From: Sapria himalayana
Lineage: Eukaryota > Streptophyta > Magnoliopsida > Malpighiales > Rafflesiaceae
DNA: 64,000 nt
NCBI GenBank assembly: GCA_029783825.1
Contig: JAREIK010001333.1
Span: forward strand, 131,590-195,589
Reading direction: 5' to 3'
The position numbers and the translations under genes were made by a program. How positions within the stretch are numbered: the first letter of the stretch is position 1; each line of letters opens with the position of its first letter. Below, in pieces: positions 23,990 to 34,645 of the stretch. The notes under the pieces are model-generated. The model was not told the origin of the DNA and did no database searches. It worked only from the letters and a program-made list of their open reading frames with translations.

Positions 23990-24272
23990 TACATAAAGAA
24001 TTTCCAAAGAAAAACAAAAATTATATATGACACTAACGACTAAACTCAGAATAGGAGAATTAAGAAATGAGAGAAAGAGAATAGGAGAGGAGAATATAAA
24101 ATTTTAAAAATTTCTATTCTTTATTTATAGAATTTTTATATTAAAATACTATATTTTGTAAATTTTTTAATTTTTATTAATTCTTAAATTTTTTTATTAA
24201 TTTTTATTAATTTTTATTAATTTTATTAATTTTTTTTAAAATTTTTTAATTTTTTTTGATTTTTTTTAATTT

Positions 24273-24303
<31 letters not shown>

Positions 24304-24780
24304 TTTTAATTTTTTTTAATTTTTTTTAATTTTTTGTAATTTTTTTTTAATTTTTTTTAATTTTAAATGGATAAAAATCTGAAAGACATCAAATTTCTTT
24401 CTATAGCTATTGGAAACATATCTGATGGCTACAAGTTTTACAAAAAAAAAAAAGCTGATACTATGTCTACCACTTTCCTTGTAGGGGTATGTTATATGAA
24501 AATGTAATGGGCACAACAACCGGACATGAAAGAAATATAAACCCATTTTTTTATAAAAAGTATGGTTGGGACATATGACTCATGCCCAATCATGAGTCAC
24601 TAATCACATGGCTTTGAAGCATGCCCAATGAGCTAGGCTTGAGGGTCAAGTCTGACTTGGCATGAGGTACATCTATCCATGACCTAACCTGGCACGAGCC
24701 ATGCCATGGGCTAGAACAAATTTGGTCCAAGCATGATTCAAGATCAAGTTGTGCCCAAGCTTCTAGGCCCACTTGATTAA
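23990..24780. repeat. Dispersed block with GA leader and GC-richer CATGCC tail
   Basis: The architecture parallels 2945-3585: AAACTCAGAATAGGAGAA (24033), GA-rich leader, AT-rich middle, then a GC-richer tail (24570-24780) with repeated CATGCC/GGCATG/GGCACGAG words ending GGCCCACTTGA at 24765-24775. An open frame on the minus strand in the tail (24590-24772) is a consequence of this composition and is not recognisable as a protein. Confidence 0.4.
24170..24362 (+). repeat. Irregular (T6-8 AA)n repeat
   Basis: About 190 bp composed almost only of T-runs of 5 to 9 separated by AA or AAA, with a loose 9-10-bp period. It behaves as a decayed simple repeat or polymerase-slippage product in the middle of the dispersed block. 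Confidence 0.9.
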
Positions 24781-25380
24781 CTCTATCTTGGGTTTCAAGT
24801 TTCTTTCAAAAAATCTTTATCTTTGGTTTCATTGTTGCGAATAGGTTGAATTCCAATATTCTGGATTATCTTCTTATAGAGGAATGATCAGTTAGAATTT
24901 GATAATTATTTTTTTTACTAGCTCTTCAATAATGTATCTTCTCTAGTGACTTATTCACAATCAACCCGCTAATGACTGCATCAATAGTATATCAAATCAT
25001 ATAATTCAACCTATTATATAAAGTTTAGTATTAGATCCACTACTCAAACTTGTGCTGAGGATATATTTTTTATAACTTCTTAAAATGGTTCTAATAAATG
25101 TATAAAGTCTAATTATCCTACTGGAATTGGCTTATCTTGTTTTATAATTATGAATTTATTTGATATGAAAAAATTTTGTGAGAAAGACTATTCTAAATTC
25201 ATCCCAATTCTCAATAGAACATCGAGATAAGCATTGGAATCAACTCCATGTCTTGTCCCTTAATAAAAATGGGAATAAACATAATATTATGGTATCGGGG
25301 ATAACTCTTTCATATTTACCAAGTCGCACAACTCCAAATATTTTTGTGACATACTAATTTGGATCCTCTGATGTCCTCTC
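24781..25380. other. AT-rich linker, no recognised gene
   Basis: No coding, tRNA or terminal-repeat signature was recognised. It precedes the 889-bp tandem pair and could belong to the same retroelement. Confidence 0.45.
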
Positions 25381-25384
25381 ATTG

Positions 25385-27170
25385 TATTAGTGCTACTAAA
25401 TAATCACTATTAGACTCAACTTTAACTGAAAGTAATTTTCCGCCATTGGTTGCAACTGAATATTTGAATAACCATCTATCATCACTAGCCACCAATGGTC
25501 TCCCAATGTGTGGTAGTTGATGGATTGTTAAATAACTTGCAAATCACCATCTTATGGCTCCTTGTTATTTCTAGTTCTCTCCATAGCCTATTTATCTACT
25601 TTTTCGTGGTAAAATCAATCTTCTAATTCTCTCAATTTCTAGGTTCATATGTGTTACCTTAGTCTTAAAATCTTTGCTGATATAAGGTGGGCTAAGAAAG
25701 AAAGAAAAAATACGATAAAACAACAAGTAGAACTACTTTACAATCAAAATAATATAACAAGACAAGCTAATATAGATTCAAAAAAATAATAAAAATATTA
25801 TTATCAAAACTACTAAAAACAGAATTATCCTTTTTCAAGGATAATTGCATCAACTCACATTACTTAATTAAACTAAACAATCCTCATTAACTATACTAAA
25901 TATCTATTGTGTACTTATGATGCTATCTAATTTTATCAGTTAGATAGTATCCCAAAAGTTTATTGGTGATGACGTATCATTAATAAAGCTCTATAAGTAT
26001 ATTTGTCATACAAGTAGTAAAGAGAATTTCATCTAGATATCAATCCATGGGGATCATATCAGTAGTTCAGTTAGCTAAAAATGAGACAATATTATTCTAG
26101 TAGATAAGATAATAAATGATCTTGGTAAGACTCTTAGATCATAATATTTCTCTATTTTTATTGGCATGATATATGTTTAAAAAATTCGATGCATGTTGAG
26201 TCTGAATGTGGAATAAATATTAGAATATTGTCAGAATATCCCTCGTGTTCTAACAACAAAACTGATATTTTTCTATTGTTTTAGTGTTGTTGAATCATCT
26301 CTATTAAACTCAACTTCAGTTCAAAATAATTTACTTCCACTTCTATTTGAATACCTAAATAACTATCCATCATTATTGACCATCAATAATCTATCAATGC
26401 GGAGTAGTGGATAGGCTATTGGACATCTTGGTCATCACCACCTATGGACTCTCTATTACTACTAGTTTTCTTCATGGGCTCTTTATTAGCTTGCTAGTTC
26501 AAATTAACTCTCCTAATTATTTCTATTATTATTTCTAAAGGGAGTATCATGGTCCCATAACTTCTGCTTATAAATGTGGGATGAAATTGAAAAGATAAAA
26601 ATAGGCAAAAAAGCACAAAATTGAATATTTCCACAATTCAACAATATAGTAAGAGAAACTATTAAAACTGAGAACATTATCAAAATAGTGCTATCTAAAC
26701 TACTAAAAATGAACTATCCTTTCTTGATGATAATTTTATCAACTAACATTGACCAACGAAACTAAACAATCTTGGACAATGATGCTAAAAACTTATTGAT
26801 ACTTAGTTACACTGCTCAATTTTATTGGTTATATAGTTTCTAAAAAGCATGTTGGCAAAGATATCTCTTCAATAAAGATTCATAAGTATATTATTCATAC
26901 AAGTTATAAAGAGGACTTTTGTCTAGATATTGATCTCACATGGATTGTATCAGGAATCTATTTAATTGACAGTGAGACAACATAATTCTAGTATAGAAGA
27001 TATTTTGGATATTTGGTATGACTCTTAGGTATTATAGTTTATCTACTTGATTTGTATGATACATGCTTAAATAATTTGACTTGTATTTGGTTGGATATAG
27101 AATGAATGTTGGATTATTTTTAGAATATCTATTTGTCCTAATATTATACAAGATTGTTATTACAATTGAG
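25385..27170 (+). repeat. ~889-bp tandem duplication (two diverged units)
   Basis: Landmarks recur with constant spacing: AACTAAACAATC at 25871 and 26760 (889 bp apart). Others are ACTCAACTTYA followed by AATAATTTDC..CC, CCATC.ATCA, TGGTC/AATCTATCAAT, ATCACCA.C.TATGG, and CATACAAGT.{2,4}AAAGAG then CTAGATAT.{3}TC. The units are clearly diverged, so the duplication is old. Unit right halves are also related to the starts of copies A and B and, inverted, to 19700-20100. No protein recognised. Confidence 0.8.
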
Positions 27171-27279
27171 ATCATCATGTTGATGGTCTCTTCATAAATA
27201 TTTTTTTGATACTTTATCACCAAGACTAAAAATCATTTTTACTCGAGATTCATTTACAAGTAGATACCTTTTAGGCAAC

Positions 27280-28880
27280 TTGTTAACTATTTTTGCTAGT
27301 AACTTCATGTGTATATTCTTATTATCCAACCTCAAGTATTACAAAGACCAACAACATATGTAGTTATAAGTATTTGCACTTTGGACTCCGTAAGTACTAT
27401 ACTCGCACAATTAATAGATACTTTTCTCAGATCTCACTAGTGGGAAGTATATTAGTCAAAGTAAATCAAAGGGTCGTCAACACCTTGTGAGTCAAAATCC
27501 ATTTGCACAACTCTTTGAGATTACCTATCACCATCCTTCACATTAATGATGCGGCTATCATACTAATGGTGAACCCCTTAATAAATATTCTATACAATAT
27601 CCATATTAATTGAGAATTAGTTCTTATAAGATATATATATATATATATATAGTGGCATATTAAATTATTTATTCTTTCATCTTCATGAGAACCATACTAA
27701 AAATAATTAATATATCGTAATTTTGGGTTTTAACATATAGGTTTGTCTCAAGCATTGTGGTTGAAAAGGCTATTACTTACTTCCTACCATATGGATGAGT
27801 TAGCCTCATGGTTTACTTATCAATATCAACCATGAAAACATGAACACTCCTACTAATAAATAAATCCCTAATTCAAGTTCTATTTAATTACCTTTTTTAT
27901 CAATTTTTATTCCACAACATATATGAAACATATCAATTTTTCATATAATCTTTCATATATCACATAAATTTTAATTACACAAACCTCTAAATTTAGTATG
28001 GCATTGGGGAAATATTCAATGAGATATAAGAAAAGAAGTCTCCCAAACTCTAATGTTTACATCATGTTTTGCATCCTTTATTTGCTTGTGAATTTCCTAG
28101 AATGCAAAAATCTCTGCTAGGATTGTTTTTATGCTTTGCTTATGGTCTTGTGCATGAACAAAAAAAATTTTAAAATTCTTTTCTCAAATATTTTCCTCTC
28201 TCTTATTTTACTTTGCAATTTTGATATTTATCTAAGTAGATATTCATGGCTTTGGAAATATTTCATGACACTAGCTTTGATCTCTTGAGCACGAGGTCAT
28301 AACTATAGAAAGTGTTCGTGGCATGAGAATATCTCTTGATCTTTTTATAACAAAAAGTCATGGTACTACGAGGTATGAATTATACATTTTATCTCTATAA
28401 TATAAAGTCATAACACTAGGAATGACTTTGACCCCAGCCTTCATCTTTCTTTTTGCATGAAATGGTCACATGATGATGAAAATGTTCATAGCTTTGGCCT
28501 TATTGCTAGGAATAGCACAAGTGGGGCACTTAGTTACTAAGATGTAAAATAAATGTCATGGTCACTTAATTGTTATGAGATAAATATAGTTGCAACTCAA
28601 TGATAATAGCACAACCAAAAATAATATATTACATAGTTGAAGGATTGTTCTAATAAGGTAGTAGAGTAATGGTGCACCAAGATTGTTGTGATTAAATAAA
28701 TAGATTTCATTTAATAATGAATGCCAAAACTACTCGATGAATCACATGCACCAAGTTGTCAATTACTTTCAAAAAATATACTAATTTCATGACTATTAAT
28801 TAAAATCCACCAAGACTCCAAAGTCATACAATCAATCCAATTGTGACTCATTTTTATGCTCACACATCATCTAATATCAA
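27280..28880 (-). repeat. Long dispersed repeat, inverted copy C
   Basis: The reverse complement gives the landmarks of A and B in order: TTTTAATTAATAGTCATGAAAT (28785-28806), GAGATCAAAGC and CATGACTTT words, AAACCTATATGTTAAAA (27732-27748), and GTATGATAGCCGCATCATTAATG (27540-27562). The last is the counterpart of GTGAGAGTTRCATYATCA in A and B. About 1.6 kb, without coding similarity. Confidence 0.7.
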
Positions 28881-28999
28881 TATAAATATACAATAATATT
28901 TGATAGTTTACATACCAAATAGGCCATAGCTTGAGTATTATCCTTTTTAACTCTATGTAGATAAGTATTATGATACTGGAAAATAGTCATAATTTTACT

Positions 29000-29430
29000 C
29001 TTAGGAATATTATGTTTTGGTAAAGATAAAGTTGTGGTGCTAAAATATAACCACGGTTTTACTATCATTGAGGTACTTGGTTATTACTACATGAAATTAA
29101 TATCATAATTAATTAAATATTATGAGATAACTATATTTGCAACTCTAAGATAACATCATAGTCAAAAAGAATATATACCACAATGAAAAAATTATGTTAT
29201 GAGGTGGTAGAGTCATAATGTAAAAAGATTATCACGACTAATTATGTATAGTTTTGGCTAAGAATAGATGTCAAAACTACTTAATCAGATCAATCATCAC
29301 TAAGTTAATAATTATTGCAAAAAAATAAATAATTTCACTATTATTCATTATAATCCATCAAAACCCTATTTTCATGAAATCATTCTAATTATCACACATT
29401 TTAATACTTATACAATATCAAAAACTATCA
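29000..29430 (-). repeat. Partial inverted copy D of the long repeat
   Basis: This repeats the section at 28480-28880: GAGGTACTTGGTTATTAC, TATGAGATAACTATATTTGCAAC, GTGGTAGAGTCATAATG, ATGTCAAAACTACTTAATC, and TTTCACTATTATTCATTATA with CCATCAAAACC. It lies directly beside copy C in the same orientation, about 530 bp further on. Confidence 0.75.
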
Positions 29431-30350
29431 AAATATACTAGAATGTTCACTATGTAATAGATTGAATAGTAAGAATAGAAAGCCTACCATTTCCTTCATA
29501 TCCAACCCTTAAGTGTGTCTAATGACCTACCTATCACCATTCATCATAACCAGCATGCATAAATTTATAGTAGTGTAGAACCTTAAATCTATATTCTAAT
29601 AAATATTCACACACACACACACGCACACACACACATATATCAATATTCAAAACATAACATTTTAATAATAAAATAGTATACAACCACAATCATCATATAC
29701 ATATACATAAACTAACCCTAGATCCCTACCTAGCCTAATATTGAAGAAGGTTTCTTGTCGAAGGTTTGATGCTTCATCTTGTCAAATTGGTGGTTCCTAA
29801 TGGAAGTCAGCTTGAAGATGTAGATATAAAATCTAATTCCTAATCATTTCTTTCTAATGTTTGGCTTGAAGTTTTCCCTAATTAGAGATTTGAATTCATG
29901 TCCTTTTTGGTTTGATATGTTCTTGGCCTCAAAATCTAAATCCCTGGCTCTTTTTTAAAAATTTATAAATCCCTCATTTATATCATTAGGGTTCAGTCGA
30001 ATTTCTATATGGATCTTCGAGTTGAGAGTAACAACTTTATATTGAGGTCAGGTCCCTAAGTACTCTTTGAAAACTCTTCGGAGCATAAAGTTGTGGTGAC
30101 ACAAAAATACTATGATCAAGGTAATTTCTTTCTTGAACACAATATTATGGTAGTAAGAATAGCCATGATAGAGAAAATTCATCTTTGTAGCATGTGATAA
30201 TGGCAGCAAGAATAAAGCAACCAAGAAAGTTATTCACTAAAGCACAAAGTCATAGTGACAAGGGTTGTCATGACCGAGGTAATTTCTCTTTGAAATACAA
30301 AGTCCTAGAGAAAATGTCATGATCATGTAATTATTCTCTAAAACACATAG
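29431..30350. other. Linker with an (AC)n microsatellite and repeat-like fragments
   Basis: An AC run broken by one G lies at 29608-29634. 30050-30380 contains several GTCATGGTA/CCATGA words like those of the long repeat family, in tandem-like fashion (ACAAAGTCATAGTGACAA, CACATAGTCATGGTAGAA). No gene recognised. Confidence 0.55.
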
Positions 30351-30359
30351 TCATGGTAG

Positions 30360-30750
30360 AAAAGTTACCATGACTAAAAATTATTTAGTATTGTGTCATG
30401 TATTATTTTGTCTCTATAATGAATATGTCATGGTGCTAGAAAATACCATGATTTCTTATGTGGATTTGGCACTTGGTTACTATAATATATAAATAATATA
30501 ATGGATGAATTTGTATTTAAGAAATAATATGACTCAGACTCCAAAATAATATCATGGCTATGAAGAATATGTCGGCATTGAAAGATTGTATCAACTAGGT
30601 AGTATAGCTATAGTATACAAAGATTATTGTGATAATTTAGTAGAGTTTCGGTCAAGAAAAACTATCACAACTTCTTAACAGACATTTGCAAATATAAACA
30701 AGTTCTGAGATTAAAAATGTCATGATTTCCGATGTTGTTCTACCCTTCAA
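30360..30750 (-). repeat. Partial inverted copy D2 of the long repeat
   Basis: Matches 28480-28760 and 29000-29300 in order: GGCACTTGGTTACTATAATA, a TTTGTATTTAAGAAATAAT segment, ATCATGGCTATGAAGAATAT, ATTGAAAGATTGTATCAACTAGGTAGTA, and AAAGATTATTGTGAT. More diverged than D. Confidence 0.65.
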
Positions 30751-30989
30751 TTCAACTTTTCACTAAGTTTACCAATATACTCTATTTAGATCTGAATTTA
30801 GAATTATTTTTATCCTATTTTATAAAAACCCTAATTTATCGAACTTTTATTTAAAGACCATATTTAATATAATTACATAATGAAAACAAACAAAATAATA
30901 ACAAAAAGTTATTACTTTGAGTGTTGAATAATTTCTCACTAAAATAATTACTCACCCTTAAATAATATGACAACCTCCCTCTTTGAAGC

Positions 30990-31530
30990 TTTGTCAGGAA
31001 AAGGGAAGAAGAAAGAATACAATAATAATGAATAGAGTAATCATACAATACATCAATATGGAGAAGAATATTGCCTGAGTGGTTGAACATTAGTATCCAA
31101 ATCTTTTAGTGGGAATTATATTCTTGAGTGCTCAAATCTAGGTATGGATGTGAAAGGACTTTTTGTATCTCTTTTATTGCACATTGCCCATTCCAACATC
31201 TTTGAAATCATGTAGTATATTGCATCTTATCTTTTCCTAGTTAAGTTTAGTGAATCCTCATAAGAATCCTATGTAAAATACATATTTTTCTAGTTCTCAT
31301 TACACTTCTGCAAGTCGTTTATCCACTATTTCTTTCTATATCTCATGTTATCACCTATCTCTTCATCTTTTCCATTTATCATTTATTTTCACTCATTTTG
31401 ATAGATTGGTGGTGATTCCCAAAGGATTTAGTGCTTCTCATCACTTTGTTCTCTACTCTTTTTATTGCCTCTTTTAAGATATTTATAATTCAATCATTGA
31501 ATTCATTATAATTTGGTTGCATTTTTAATA
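30990..31530 (+). repeat. Second dispersed repeat family, copy 2
   Basis: Direct-orientation counterpart of 23270-23870, sharing CAATATGGAGAAGAAT, TATCCAAATCTTTTAGTGGG, CTCAAATCTAGGTATGGATG, TAGTGAATCCTCATAAGAA and TACACTTCT.CAA. Separation between the copies is about 7.7 kb. Confidence 0.75.
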
Positions 31531-31539
31531 TTTTAATGG

Positions 31540-33500
31540 TTGTACCTTCAAATGCCTAATGCAGTCTAATGTAGTCCAGCATAACTCCCCCATGACCATT
31601 ATAGTAACTCTTTCCAAGTGGGAGCAAAGCCTATCCCAATTTCTTTTCTCAATCATTGGCTAGAAATATGGCATAAACTCATTAAATACCCAATCACCCA
31701 CAACAATTTTCTTTGCTAAGATAGACATTATCCATCTCCATATCAAAAATGTGGTATTGGCACCAAGACTTGGGAAAAATTTGAAGTGATAGTTGGCTTC
31801 TATCACTTCCATTTAGCCATAAACTTAGTTCGGCTTCATCTTTTCTCATACTAAGCTTCAAAATTGGGGTTTCTTCATCTATTGTAACTTTGAATTTCAA
31901 TAATGGGCATTATAGTAATTTTCATTGGTAGTGGGAGAAGAAGAATTTTTATAAAAAATTGGGGTTTGTAGAATTTTATAAGGTTATGTTTAGTCGCAGC
32001 TGATAAAAAATAATTGCAGCTTTGTGCTTGTCCCACCTTTTCTTTAAAAGTAAAGTCATTGCTAAGTTTAAGTGCTATGACTTCATTTGTCTATGTAGAA
32101 ATTCACAATTGGGTTTAAGTGTCGTGTTTTTTTTATCTATGTATAAGTGTTTGTGTGGAATGTATACATAAAAAATAAAAGAAATTATAACACCCAACAC
32201 ATAAATTAATCTTGTATTGCCTCCCAAGTAGTGTTATATTTAACATCTTTAGCTAGACTAACTTTTCAATCTTTATTTCAATTGATAACTTCAGTAGTTT
32301 ATGCTAACTTCTTCGTATAATATTTCTTTCCAACATCTCTTTTCAAATTCTTCTTCAACATCAAGGCATCTACCATGTTCTTTCCTTTGGAAAGTTCTTT
32401 GGGAGATGCCATGACTTTAGTAATATACACAATATCATTGAATGTGATTGCCTTCACTCATCTTTTTGTGAAGTCATGGCTTCAATATTTGTTCTCTAGA
32501 GTAGTTATGTCATAGCTATTGAATAATTCATGGCCTCCACTTGCATCTTTCATTTCTTTAGAGTTGAGGCTTTTTCTCTTGTTGTTACTTCTTCTATTGT
32601 CATGATATTTTGAAAAGTCATGACTTCTTTTTGAATAGGAACTTCACCCTCTTTTTTTTATGATATTCATTGATAATGGTCTAAGCTTCATCTTCCACTC
32701 CTAGTACATCATACATTAGTAATGGACTTTCCTCTTATTATTTTTCTCTAGTTTCAAGTACCAACTCAATGATTTGCTAATATTCTTTCACTTGGGAATT
32801 TCACCATCTCAGCCACATATTTTGCAACTTCATGATGAATTGTCATTGGTTCTTCTTCTATCATGACTTTGAAAAATATTATGACTTGAAAATAATTTTT
32901 TTCATAAAGGTTTACTACAAATTTTGTTGCCTCTAAAATTTTTTCTAGTTCATTAGTTTTTTTATCTTCTTTGGGCCAATAATCATCTATGAAATCAATC
33001 CATCTAGCATCCATGTCTTGTTTGTAGTCGTGCATATGAGACTATCTATTCTCTAATAGATTTTTTCATCATCAACTAGAATTTTTAGAATTTTATACAC
33101 ATTGAATTTTGCTTACTCTTCACTCACATGTAGTAAATCATCAAGCCTTTATGAAGTGGTATAACCCATGTCAACTCCTTGAAGTATATGATAAATGTAT
33201 ATTATAGTGATTAAATGTGTCTATCATAGTATCTAAATATGACTTGACCATATATACTACACATTCCATCATGTGTACAAAAGCATATGTGTAGTATGCA
33301 TAAATATGTGTAATTTTGTGCATATTTATATGTATGTGCAAACATAAAATGGATGACTCACCTATATAGCATGTTATCTCATTCATTGATGTTGGGCGGG
33401 GGTTAGATCATATGTTCATGAAAGATTTATTGCGAAAATCATTCATTAAATTCATTTTCCCAATTTTCACTCTCTAGAATTTTTCATCTCTAGAAATTTG
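31540..33500. other. Probable LTR-retroelement debris, no definite protein
   Basis: 32218-32252 reads TTGCCTCCCAAGTAGTGTTA, then TATTTAACATCTTTAGC. This resembles the (G)TTGCCTCCCAA.AAGCGCT...TTTA..GTC motif that I recall as common in noncoding parts of plant Ty3/gypsy Tat/Athila-type elements. 32400-32660 is rich in TCATGACTT/GTCATGGC words like the long repeat family. Minus-strand open frames at 31694-31900 and 32766-33035 (a 89-codon, Glu/Lys-rich stretch beginning MHDYKQDMDARWIDFIDDY) match nothing I can name. Confidence 0.4.
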
Positions 33501-33514
33501 TTTCTCTAGAATTT

Positions 33515-33715
33515 GAGTAATGGTTTCTTTATTCTTCTTTTCTCTTCATCTTATTTTTTTTCTTTCTCCTTTCTCACCTCATCCTACTTATCTTTCTTCT
33601 TATCCTTTTTATTTTTTTTCAAATTTTTTATCTTCTTCTCCTCCAACTTCTTCCCCCCACTCTTCTTCTTATCCTCATCAATATCTTCTTCTTCCTCCTT
33701 CTCTTTCTCGAAGTG
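33515..33715 (+). repeat. Third polypyrimidine tract (200 bp)
   Basis: C/T-rich plus strand with TCTTCTTCTCC and TTTTTTTC words, the same polarity as the tracts at 1-2140, 3586-4365 and 63627-64000. Flanked on the left by repeated TCTCTAGAA words (33474-33512). Open frames across it are artefacts. Confidence 0.9.
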
Positions 33716-34294
33716 GTTGAATATGTCTATCATAAAGCATATGCATGATTATATGTGAATATTTATTTAATTTAACTTTTGTATTTGTTTATGGATTTTC
33801 TTTATGAATATTTTTATCAGGATGATTATTTCTTGCTTGACAAAAGAAAAGAAAAAAGAAATTTCAAAGAAGAATTTACTTGAGAGAACCAGATAGGATT
33901 TCCTATCTCTATTGTGAAGGATGGGATTCCATCGAATGGAAAGACTTATTAGTGAGAGTTTGACTGGTAGTAGTACCTCCACTAGATGAGTGCTTTAATA
34001 GGACTTACACTTGCAAAATATAAACCCGTGAAAGACAATAAAAAAGCTTATGGGATTCACTCAAAACCAAAATAATTACCCACCTATCGTGCTAATAATA
34101 AAAATGAGCAATTGCTAGCCTTATTAGTTATTCATGTAATCAATTTCAGTAAAGCATAAATAAATTAACCAAGCAAAGAATGTTGAAACTAATGAAGCAA
34201 ACAATGGCTACTTTAAGAGCAACATGTAGTATATAATTTGTTTTGATATCTGTTTCCTTAACCCTCTATATTATTTCTCTATTTTATCTATAGG
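33716..34294. other. Linker without recognised gene
   Basis: Mixed AT-rich sequence. The right part begins to resemble the organelle-like texture of 34.6-60 kb, but nothing specific can be named. Confidence 0.4.
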
Positions 34295-34645
34295 TGTACA
34301 TATTAATATGTTTGAGAGATTGGATATATGTTATATGTAGAACTCTAATATTCTATATATATATTGTATTTGTAATCACAAAGGATGCTCTATTACTTCT
34401 TCTTCTCTCTCTCTCTCTCTCGAATATGTACTAAAACATCTGGGTTAATAAATCTATAAGCACTACATGTTTTTCTGGTGGATGTAACTAGTTGTATTGA
34501 ATGACTAGTGAACCATGTTAAAACTAGTGTTTGTTGTGGTTTGTGGTATGTTCTTGTACCTTAAGATATTATAATATATTCTCCATAATCTATTGATATT
34601 ATGTTCAGCATAATCACTTATATACACCGATAGAAAATTCTAACA
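34295..34645 (+). mobile_element. copia-type LTR, solo or remnant (copy 1)
   Basis: Collinear with 48202-48788: ACTAATATGTT/ATTAATATGTTT at the start, CT-rich run, TATGTACT.AAA.AT.T..GGTTAATAAATCT, TTTTTCTGGTGGATGTA.CTAGTT, GGCTAGTGAACC, then an ending GAAAATTCTAACA. GTGGATGTAG...GAACCA.GTTAAAA is a layout I associate with the R-U5 part of plant copia LTRs, and TCTAACA is a plausible LTR 3' end. No primer-binding site, polypurine tract or pol was seen beside it, and no clean 5-bp target duplication, so boundaries are approximate. Confidence 0.65.

Noticed and set aside
24590..24772. Minus-strand 60-codon frame with Cys/Trp-rich composition
   Set aside because: It coincides with the CATGCC-rich tail of a dispersed repeat and shows no recognisable motif.
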